A stretch of 39,834 nt of DNA from Rhodoferax sp. UBA4409. Its GTDB lineage: Bacteria; Pseudomonadota; Gammaproteobacteria; Burkholderiales; Burkholderiaceae_C. The position numbers were made by a program, and so were the translations under genes. Under the pieces are notes generated by a model that did no database searches, was not told where the DNA came from, and was given only the letters and a program-made list of their open reading frames with translations. Shown piece by piece: positions 25,377 through 33,100 of the stretch. The DNA is taken from NCBI GenBank assembly GCA_002390825.1, contig DGQR01000198.1:1-39834 (forward strand). The letters run 5' to 3'. The stretch's first letter is position 1. Every line of letters starts with the position of its first letter.

Positions 25377-25396
25377 CCCTGCAGGGCAGGCTGTGC

Positions 25397-26260
25397 TCAG
25401 CCGTCAGTGCTGAGAGCATCGGCGCTGTGGTGCGGCACCCGCAGCAGGCCGTCTGCCCCTGGAATAGCTTCGATGCTGATCACCGGGGTGCTGCTTTGCA
25501 CGGAACCGAAGATGGTGGCAAAGGCCACGTCGGCCGCATCCCGCCCTGTGGCAAAGCGCACCAGGCCCATGGGGATGGCGGTGCCTGAGGGGTCAAACAA
25601 ATACCAGCGGTCGCCCACATAGGCTTCCACATAGGCATGGAAGTCGGTCGGCCCCAGCGCGGGGTCGGCCCCGTAGTCGATGCCGGTCGTAAACCTGGCC
25701 GGCACATTGGCTGCGCGACACAGCGCAATCATCAGGTGCGCAAAGTCACGGCACACCCCCACATGGCTTTGCAGCGTGTCCAACGCCGAGGTGTTGCTGT
25801 TGGAGGTGTTGGGGCTGAAGGCGGTGTGCTGCAGCACCCAGTCGCGAATGGCCTGCACCCGGCTGTAGCCCTGCCAGCGCTGGCCGAACTCCTGCTGGGC
25901 AAACTGCAGCAGCAAATCCGACTGGCAGTAGCGGCTGGGGTAAAGATAGGGCAGCACGTTGGTGGGCAAGCGGCTGACCGGCACCTCTGCGATGGTGGCG
26001 GGCGCTGCCACCCAATGGTCCAAGTCCACCGTGGCGGCATAGGCCACTTGCAGCATACCGGGCAGGGCGCTGGTACGGAGGACGCGGTTGGTGGAGGGCG
26101 GGCTGCTCTCCAGGGTGTAGGCCAGGGGTTGGCTGAAGTGCAGCGACTCGGACACCACCCGCTGGCGTGGCGTGAAGGCCGCGTGCAGGTGAAATACAAA
26201 GTCGCCGCCCGGGGGCTGCACTTGGTAGTGCAGCTGGATGGCAAGGCGCAGACGGATCAT
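25397..26260 (-). CDS. Transglutaminase-like cysteine protease-fold protein
   Basis: The protein has 287 residues. An N-terminal bacterial transglutaminase-like beta domain (IRLRLAIQLHYQV) precedes the catalytic core with Cys170 in HVGVCRDFAHL, His208 in DFHAYVEAY and Asp223 in LFDPSG. Such proteins are cytosolic and may act as proteases or amide-modifying enzymes; the substrate is unknown. The ATG at 26260 matches the conserved beginning; the frame extends to 26320 without support. It lies 64 bases after the Lrp-type regulator on the same strand. Confidence 0.9.
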   Translation of the reverse strand: MIRLRLAIQLHYQVQPPGGDFVFHLHAAFTPRQRVVSESLHFSQPLAYTLESSPPSTNRVLRTSALPGMLQVAYAATVDLDHWVAAPATIAEVPVSRLPTNVLPYLYPSRYCQSDLLLQFAQQEFGQRWQGYSRVQAIRDWVLQHTAFSPNTSNSNTSALDTLQSHVGVCRDFAHLMIALCRAANVPARFTTGIDYGADPALGPTDFHAYVEAYVGDRWYLFDPSGTAIPMGLVRFATGRDAADVAFATIFGSVQSSTPVISIEAIPGADGLLRVPHHSADALSTDG

Positions 26261-26324
26261 CCCCCCTTGTAGGGTAGGCGGCGGTGCCCGTCCGTGCGCT
26301 ACCGCACGGAGTGGCGGCACGCCC

Positions 26325-26795
26325 TCAGGTTCCTGGCAGGCGCAGGGGCTGGTCTTCGAATTCGGTGTTCAGCACCACGGTGCTGGTGGTGCGCGCTACA
26401 CCGGGGATGGCCTTGATCTGCAGCAGCACCGCCTCCAGGTCGCGGGCATGCGGGGTGCGCACCTTGGCCAGCAGGTCGTATTCGCCGGCCACACTGTGCA
26501 GTTCTTGCACCGAGGGCAGCTCGCGCAGGCGGGGTGCAATGTCGCGGCAGTGGGCGCCGCCATCGTTGCGAATCGCCACAAACGCGGTGAAGTTCAGCCC
26601 CACGGTGTGCGGGTCCACGCTGATCGAGAAACGGCGAATCACGCCGCGCTCCAGCATCTTCTTGACCCGCTCATGCACCGCAGCGGTAGACAAGCCCACA
26701 TCCGCACCCACCTCGGCGTAAGAACGTCGGCCGTCTTCGCCTAACGCCGTAAGAATTTTGGCGTCGATGGTATCTGTCTGAATATTTGCTTGCAT
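26325..26795 (-). CDS. Lrp/AsnC-family transcriptional regulator
   Basis: The protein has 156 residues. The N-terminal helix-turn-helix is TIDAKILTALGEDGRRSYAEVGADVGLSTAAVHERVKKMLERGVIRRF, and the C-terminal RAM ligand domain follows, with VQELHSVAGEYDLLAKVRT. Regulators of this family sense amino acids. It is divergent from the EamA-type exporter gene, with 65 bases between them that contain a perfect palindrome (26839-26853), the usual layout for local control of an exporter. Confidence 0.93.
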   Translation of the reverse strand: MQANIQTDTIDAKILTALGEDGRRSYAEVGADVGLSTAAVHERVKKMLERGVIRRFSISVDPHTVGLNFTAFVAIRNDGGAHCRDIAPRLRELPSVQELHSVAGEYDLLAKVRTPHARDLEAVLLQIKAIPGVARTTSTVVLNTEFEDQPLRLPGT

Positions 26796-26838
26796 TGGGC
26801 TGGTTTTTCGGTAATATCACGCCCAACGGCGCTGGTTG

Positions 26839-26853
26839 CCGTAAATTTTACGG
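26839..26853. promoter_or_regulatory. Palindrome between Lrp-type and EamA-type genes, candidate Lrp site
   Basis: CCGTAAATTTTACGG is a perfect 7+1+7 palindrome ending eight bases before the EamA-type start. A related half site CGGTAAT lies about 25 bases nearer the regulator gene. AT-rich centres with such arms are common in Lrp/AsnC targets. Confidence 0.5.
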
Positions 26854-26860
26854 ACTATTC

Positions 26861-27796
26861 ATGATTTCGGCACTCAATATTCAGCAAGGCTGGCGTTTGT
26901 CCCCCTTCTGGCGCCTCATGGTGGCGCTCTGGTTGGTCTACATCGTCTGGGGCACCACCTACTTTGCCATCGGCGTGGCGGTGCACAGCTTTCCCCCACT
27001 GTGGATGAATGCCACCCGCTTCACGCTGGCCGGCGTGATCATGCTGGCCTGGGCCCTGTGGCGCGGAGAAAAGCTGCCCAGCTGGCGCCAATGGCGCAAT
27101 GCTGCGCTGGTGGGCGGGCTGATGGTGTTTGTGTCCATGAACCTGGTGGTGTTTGCGCAAAAGCAGGGCATCGGCTCCGGGCTCATGGCCACCGTCATTA
27201 CCACCATGCCCATGTGGCTGGCACTGTGGACGCGACTGGGCGGTGAGCGTGTGCCAACTACCAGCTGGTTCGGGCTGGTGTTGGGTGTGGCGGGTGCTTT
27301 GCTGCTGGCCATGGAGGGCGATTTTTCTGCCAGCTGGTTGGGTGCATTGGCTGCCTTTGGCGCACCGCTGTGCTGGAGCGTGGGCTCTTACGCATCCCGC
27401 AAGCTGGACTTGCCAGGCCCTGCCATGGCCTCAGCCACCGAGTGGCTGGCCGGGGGGCTGATGGGGGTGGTGGCAGCGTCGCTCATCGAGCCACAAGGGG
27501 CGCTGAGCAATGTGTCGCACGAGGCCTGGCTGGCCTGGTGGTACCTGCTGGTGTTCGGCACGCTCATAGCGCTCAATGCCTACCTCTGGCTGCTGCAAAA
27601 CACCACCGCCGCGGTGGCCGGCAGCTACTCGTTTGTGAATCCCGCTGTGGCCCTGGTGGTGGGTGTGGTGATTGGCAAGGAAGTGCTCACCGGCTGGGTG
27701 TTCCTAGCCCTGCCGCTGATTGCCGGTGCGCTGGCCATGATCATGTACGGACCGGCGATGGTGGGCTGGGTGCGCAGCCGCAGAGCCAGGTTGTGA
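26861..27796 (+). CDS. EamA-family exporter (drug/metabolite transporter superfamily)
   Basis: The protein has 311 residues and about ten membrane helices in two EamA repeats. It begins with WLVYIVWGTTYFAIGVAVHSFPPLWMNATRF and has MNLVVFAQKQGIGSGLMATVITTMPMWLALW and AYLWLLQNTTAAVAGSYSFVNPAVALVVG, typical of the RhaT/YedA-like DMT subgroup. It likely exports amino acids or related metabolites. The ATG at 26861 follows the palindrome and fits the first helix; the frame to 26786 overlaps the regulator. The divergent Lrp regulator suggests an amino-acid-derived substrate. Confidence 0.9.
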   Translation: MISALNIQQGWRLSPFWRLMVALWLVYIVWGTTYFAIGVAVHSFPPLWMNATRFTLAGVIMLAWALWRGEKLPSWRQWRNAALVGGLMVFVSMNLVVFAQKQGIGSGLMATVITTMPMWLALWTRLGGERVPTTSWFGLVLGVAGALLLAMEGDFSASWLGALAAFGAPLCWSVGSYASRKLDLPGPAMASATEWLAGGLMGVVAASLIEPQGALSNVSHEAWLAWWYLLVFGTLIALNAYLWLLQNTTAAVAGSYSFVNPAVALVVGVVIGKEVLTGWVFLALPLIAGALAMIMYGPAMVGWVRSRRARL

Positions 27797-27827
27797 AAAG
27801 CCGGGCGTGAAAAGTCGGTCTTGAAGG

Positions 27828-27845
27828 TCGGGGGCTAGCCCCCGA
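27828..27845. terminator. Hairpin between convergent genes
   Basis: TCGGGGGCTAGCCCCCGA is a perfect 7-bp stem with a four-base loop between the EamA-type stop and the SDR stop. There is no long T-run, so termination strength is uncertain. Confidence 0.55.
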
Positions 27846-27854
27846 ACAAACGCT

Positions 27855-28616
27855 TTACACCGAGGTCAGCCCCCCGTCCACCGTGTGGGCCAGGCCGGTC
27901 ACAAAGCTGGACGCATCCGAGCTGAGCCAAAGCACTGCGGCGGCCACTTCATCAGGCTCGCCGATGCGGCCGATCGGGTGGGCACCGGCTACCGTGGCGG
28001 CGACCTTGGGGTCGGCTTGCACGGCGCGCTCCAGCATCACGGTGCGGATCACGCCGGGGCACACCGCATTCACGCGAATGCCTTTGCGGCCGTATTCCAC
28101 CGCGGCAGATTTGGTGAGGCCAATCACCGCATGTTTGCTCGCGCTGTAGGTCGACATCTTGGGCGCGCCCACCAGCCCGGCCACCGACGCGGTGTTGACA
28201 ATAGTGCCGCCACCTTGGGCGAGCATCTGCGCGATCTGGTACTTCATGCACAACCACACGCCCTTGACGTTCACGCCCATGATCCGGTCGAAGGTGGCCT
28301 CTTCGCAGTCGGCCAGGCGCATGTGTTCCTCTTCAATGCCGGCGTTGTTGAACGCGCAGTCCAGCCGCCCGAAGTGCGCCACTACTTGGGCCACCATGGC
28401 TTGCACCTGCGCGGCCTGCATCACATCCGCCGCAATGAACAGCGCCTCGGCCCCCAGCGCTTTCACCTGCGCCGTGGTTTCCTCACCCGCGGCCACGTCG
28501 CGGTCGGTGACCGCTACCTTGGCACCTGCACGCGCAAACGCCAGTGCACTGGCCCGCCCGATGCCACCGCCACCGCCGGTGACCAGCACCACTTTGTTGT
28601 CAAACCGAATATCCAT
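27855..28616 (-). CDS. Short-chain dehydrogenase/reductase
   Basis: The protein has 253 residues. It has TGGGGGIG at residues 13-20, NNAG at 90-93, Ser144, Tyr157 and Lys161 in YSASK, and a DGGLTSV tail. Asp38 after the second strand (VAVTDRD) suggests NAD(H) preference. It resembles glucose/cyclopentanol-type dehydrogenases of the classical SDR group; the substrate is unknown. It is divergent from the dienelactone hydrolase gene. Confidence 0.92.
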   Translation of the reverse strand: MDIRFDNKVVLVTGGGGGIGRASALAFARAGAKVAVTDRDVAAGEETTAQVKALGAEALFIAADVMQAAQVQAMVAQVVAHFGRLDCAFNNAGIEEEHMRLADCEEATFDRIMGVNVKGVWLCMKYQIAQMLAQGGGTIVNTASVAGLVGAPKMSTYSASKHAVIGLTKSAAVEYGRKGIRVNAVCPGVIRTVMLERAVQADPKVAATVAGAHPIGRIGEPDEVAAAVLWLSSDASSFVTGLAHTVDGGLTSV

Positions 28617-28758
28617 GGAATGCCCCTTGCCGCAAAAAAAGGCATCTTAGGCCGCGGTATAGCGCCACGTCGCCGCTGGCGTAACCAGCGCGACAGGGCG
28701 CGGGCCGTACCCGCCAGTGCCGGATACTCGGGGCACGTTTTTCACCGGAGTTATTGCT

Positions 28759-29511
28759 GTGCAAATCCAGTCTCACGAAGTCGACCTCTCCACCCCCACC
28801 GGCGTGATGCGCTGCACCATGTACCGCCCCAAGGAGGCTGAGGGCGCAGCGCCCAAGCAGTACGCGGCGATCATTCTTTATTCCGAGATTTTTCAGCAGA
28901 CCGGCCCCATTCGCCGCAGCGCGCAGATCATGGCCGGGCACGGTTTTGTGGTGGTGGTGCCGGAGGTGTTCCACGAGCTCAACCCCATCGGCACCGTGCT
29001 GGGCTATGACGACGCAGGGCGGGACAAGGGCAACGCCGACAAAGTGGCCAAGAGCCTGGAAGCGCACGACAGCGACGCGCAAGCCATCATCGACCATCTG
29101 CGCACTTTGCCTTACTGCTCGGGCCGCATAGGCGCCATGGGCTTTTGCTTAGGGGGCGGGCTGGCTTACCGCGCGGCCATGAACCCGGCCATCAGCGCCA
29201 CGTCCTGCTTTTACGCCACCGACATCCACTCCGGCATGGTGCCTTCAAGTGCTGGCAACGACAGCCTGACCCGCACGCCCGAAATCAAAGGTGAGCTGCA
29301 AATGATCTGGGGCAAGCAAGACCCCCACATCCCGCCCGAAGGCCGGGCGCTGGTCTACAGCACCCTGGTGAAAGCCTGTGTGAACTTCACTTGGCACGAG
29401 TTCAATGGCGTGCACGCCTTCATGCGCGACGAAGGCGAGCGCTATGACGCGGAGCTGCAACTGCTGGGCTACCAGATGGCGATTGGCATGTTCAGGCGGG
29501 TGTTGTACTGA
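28759..29511 (+). CDS. Dienelactone hydrolase family protein
   Basis: The protein has 250 residues with an alpha/beta-hydrolase fold. The triad is Cys130 in GAMGFCLGGG, the Asp in IWGKQDPHIP and the His in FNGVHAFMRD. Family members hydrolyse dienelactone in chloroaromatic breakdown, but many homologues act on other esters. I chose the GTG at 28759 because CGGAG lies about eight bases before it and homologues start there; an in-frame ATG at 28717 is possible. It ends nine bases before the convergent SLOG-family gene. Confidence 0.9.
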   Translation: MQIQSHEVDLSTPTGVMRCTMYRPKEAEGAAPKQYAAIILYSEIFQQTGPIRRSAQIMAGHGFVVVVPEVFHELNPIGTVLGYDDAGRDKGNADKVAKSLEAHDSDAQAIIDHLRTLPYCSGRIGAMGFCLGGGLAYRAAMNPAISATSCFYATDIHSGMVPSSAGNDSLTRTPEIKGELQMIWGKQDPHIPPEGRALVYSTLVKACVNFTWHEFNGVHAFMRDEGERYDAELQLLGYQMAIGMFRRVLY

Positions 29512-29520
29512 GCGGGGAAT

Positions 29521-30045
29521 TCAGGCGGAAGGGATGAGCTTCAACCCGCGCAGTTGCTGCTCCAGTTCCGCCATGCTGCCCCACGGCAAGATGGGGGAGT
29601 TCTGACGCTCATCCGGTGGATTGGCGGGCAAGGACTCTGACCATCCACCGCAGCCTATCAAGGGCAGAAGCGGCCGCTTGTGCAGCCAGGCCAGGCAGAC
29701 TTCAGAGATCGTGCCGGCACGGCCGCCGATGACCAGACAGGCATCGCCTGCCAGCGCCATGAGGAGGTTTCGCGCATCCCCCATGCCGCACGGCACGACC
29801 ACGGTCGCTGGCCAGTCGGGTGGCGGCATTTCGTCGGGCGGCACGATGCTGAGCACAAGCCCTCCTGCGGCGATGGCGCGTTCAGCCGCCACACGGGTAG
29901 CAGGGCTGCCGCAGCCGCTGACCAGCGTAATACCGTGACGCGCCAGCAGCGCACCTGCTTGGCCGGCCCGCTCATAAGCGGCGGAGCCAGGTTCGGCACT
30001 ACCGAGAACGCAGACTTGTGGTTTGCGAATGGACGTGGTTTGCAA
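29521..30045 (-). CDS. SLOG-superfamily protein, TIGR00725-like (Rossmann fold, LOG/DprA-related)
   Basis: The protein has 174 residues. The fold's nucleotide/sugar-phosphate motif appears as CLVIGGRAGTISEVCLAWLHKRP, with an N-terminal QVCVLGSAEPGSAAYERAGQAGALLARHGITLVSGCG. This matches the TIGR00725 branch of the SLOG superfamily, which includes the cytokinin-activating LOG enzymes and DprA-like proteins. The ligand and role of this branch are unknown. It is divergent from dnaE2 with 143 bases between starts; those bases hold the dnaE2 promoter and LexA box. Confidence 0.85.
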   Translation of the reverse strand: MQTTSIRKPQVCVLGSAEPGSAAYERAGQAGALLARHGITLVSGCGSPATRVAAERAIAAGGLVLSIVPPDEMPPPDWPATVVVPCGMGDARNLLMALAGDACLVIGGRAGTISEVCLAWLHKRPLLPLIGCGGWSESLPANPPDERQNSPILPWGSMAELEQQLRGLKLIPSA

Positions 30046-30140
30046 TCGGAACTCCTTGAGGGTGAGGTGCGTTACTTGTTTCGCAGCGTCACCCAGCCAT
30101 TATGTAAGTGCAGTGCCTGGGTGCATGGCTGAGGTCTGCT

Positions 30141-30169
30141 TTGCAGAGTTTGTGTCTCTTTTATATACT
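30141..30169 (+). promoter_or_regulatory. Probable SOS promoter of dnaE2
   Basis: TTGCAG at 30141-30146 and TATACT at 30164-30169 are 17 bases apart. The -10 matches five of six consensus positions and overlaps the LexA box, as at imuA. Confidence 0.6.
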
Positions 30170-30183
30170 GTATTTTTATACAG
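30168..30183. promoter_or_regulatory. LexA box (SOS operator) upstream of dnaE2
   Basis: CTGTATTTTTATACAG matches CTGT-N8-ACAG exactly and lies only five bases before the dnaE2 ATG. The flanks extend the symmetry weakly (TA upstream). Confidence 0.95.
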
Positions 30184-30188
30184 TTTAA

Positions 30189-33100
30189 ATGAAAATTCCC
30201 AAGCCCATCAAGTCCTCGCTGCCGGTAGCCGCCCCAGCGCCCGCCTACGCCGAGTTGCATTGCCTCTCCAATTTCAGCTTCCAGCGCGGTGCCTCGCAGC
30301 CGGAAGAGCTGGTGGAGCGGGCGCACCGGCTCGGGTATGCGGCGCTGGCCATCACCGACGAGTGTTCGGTCGCCGGGGTGGTGCGCGCGCATGGCGAGGC
30401 GCAGCGCGTGGGGCTCCAGCTGCTGCCGGGGGCGGAGTTTGCGGTGCCATACCCGGCTGCGCCGGGTGGTGTGGCAGCGGGCACCAGCTTCACCGTGGTG
30501 GTGTTGCCGCACAACCTGCAGGGCTGGGGTAACCTGTGCGAGTTCATCACCCGCGCGCGCATGGCGGCGCCCAAGGGCGACTACCGGGTCGCTTGGTTGG
30601 GGCAGCCGGAGGCATCGCCCTGGCACACGCTGCGGCATTGCGAGGTGCTGCTGTATCTGCCGCTTGCTATCAAAAAAGAAGCTGCTTGCGCAATAGCGAT
30701 AGGCGCTAGAAGCCTATTTGGCATTAATTGTTGGTTGTCTATGACAGCGGGGCTGGGCGGCATGCAGGCTTTGGAGCGGGCGCACTGGCAGCAGATTGCG
30801 GCGGTGAGCGGGCTGGCCCCTATTGCCACCGGGCAGGTGCGCATGCACACCCGCTCGCGCAAGCCGCTGCACGATGTGCTGACCGCCGTGCGCTGCGGCC
30901 TGCCGGTGGCGCAGTGCGGGTTTGCGCTGCAGGCCAATGCCGAGCACCACCTGCGCAGCCGCGCCCGGCTCGCGGCCCTGTTCACGCCCGATGAGCTGGC
31001 CCACACGCTGGTGGCGGCGGGGCGCTGCAGCTTCACACTGGATGCGCTGCGCTACCAGTACCCCATGGAGGCGGTGCTGCCCGGCCACACCCCGGCGCAG
31101 ACCCTGCGCCAGTACACCGAAGAGGGCGCCTTGGAGCGTTACCCGGCGGGTATGCCTGCTAGCGTGCGCACACAGGTGGAGCATGAGCTGGCCCTGATTG
31201 CCGACATGAAGTACGAGATGTACTTCCTTACCGTGCACGACCTGGTGCGCTTTGCGCGGGGGCGCGGCATCTTGTGCCAGGGGCGGGGCTCGGCGGCGAA
31301 CTCTGCGGTCTGCTACTGCCTGGGCGTGACCGAGGTGGACCCCAGCCGCATGAACGTGCTGTTCGAGCGCTTCATCTCCAAGGAGCGCGACGAGCCGCCC
31401 GACATTGACGTGGACTTTGAGCACCAGCGGCGCGAAGAGGTCATTCAGTACATCTACGCCAAATACGGCCGCGAGCGTGCCGCCATTACGGCCGTGGTGG
31501 CCAGTTACCGACCGCGCAGCGCGCTGCGCGATGTGGGGCGGGCGCTGGAGATCCCCGAGGTGCTGATTACCGCCATGGCCAAGGAGCATCCGGGCATGTA
31601 CAGCCGTGCGGTGTTGGTGGAGCGGCTGCAGGCTGCTATCGAAAAAGTAGCTGGTCGCGCATATTCTGCGGACGCTAGGGGTGGTTTTGATGCTCAATCT
31701 CCGGCGGGCAGTGTGGGGGCCGGGAGCCAGAGCGGCAGGGCGCCCAGCTCCGTGTCCCCCGCCCGCGTTGCGGGCTCCTCCTTGACCTACGCTGAACGCC
31801 CTGCCGCTCCGGCTCCCTCGGGTGGCGTTGCTGCTTGCGGTCTGTTGGTGGACGGTTCGCTCCTGCCGCCTTTGCGCCGCCTGCAACTCTGGCTGGATCT
31901 CGCCACGCAGCTACAAAGCTTTCCCCGCCACCTGGGCCAGCACGTGGGAGGCTTTGTGCTCACGCAAGGCCCGCTGACCCGGCTGGTGCCGGTGGAAAAC
32001 GCGTCCATGCCAGACCGCTCCGTCATTCAGTGGGACAAGGACGACCTGGACGCAGTGGGCCTCTTGAAAGTGGATGTGCTGGCCCTAGGCATGCTCAGCG
32101 CCATACGCCGCTGCCTGCACCTGATCGGCCAGTGGCGCGGCGCGCCCCTGCGCATGCAGGATGTGCCTGCCGAAGACCCCGCCACCTACGCCATGATCTG
32201 CCAAGCCGATACGGTGGGCGTGTTCCAGATTGAGAGCCGCGCGCAGATGAGCATGCTGCCGCGCCTGAAGCCGCAGTGCTTTTACGACCTCGTGGTCGAG
32301 GTGGCCATCGTGCGGCCGGGGCCGATTCAGGGCGGCATGGTCCACCCGTACCTCAAGGCGCGCGCCAATCCGCAAGCAGTGATGTACGAGTCTCCTGCAC
32401 TGAAAGAGGCTTTGAAGCGCACCCTGGGTGTACCGATTTTTCAGGAGCAGGTGATGCAAATTGCCATGGCTGCCGCCGACTTCACTGCCGGCGAGGCGGA
32501 CCAGCTGCGCCGCTCCATGGCCGCCTGGAAGCGCAAGGGCGGTGTGGGTAAGTTTTACGAGCGGCTGGTGGGCGGCATGCTCAAGAATGGCTACACGCAG
32601 GAGTTTGCCGACACACTGTTCAAGCAGATTGAGGGCTTTGGCGAATACGGCTTCCCCGAGAGCCATGCAGCCAGCTTTGCGCTGCTGGTGTACGTGAGCT
32701 GCTGGCTCAAACGGCATGAGCCGGCCTGTTTTCTGGCGGCCATGCTCAACAGCCAGCCGCTGGGTTTTTACGGCCCCGCGCAGCTGGTGCAAGACGCCCG
32801 GCGCCATGGCGTGGAAGTGCATGCGGTGGATGCGCTGCACAGCGCATGGGACTGCACCTTGGAGCAGCCGCAAGAGCAGCACCCCACTGCAAATGGATGG
32901 GCGCTGCGAACCCAACCCGCTATCCGCTTGGGGCTGCGCATGGTGAGTGGCTTGCAGAGAGAAGTGGCCGAGCGCATCTGCGCTGCACGCGAAAACGGCC
33001 CGTTCATCAGCACCCAAGACCTGGCTCTGCGCTGCCAATTGGATGCCGGCGACCTCAAGGCGCTGGCCAGTGCCGATGCCCTCATCAGCCTCAGCGGCCA

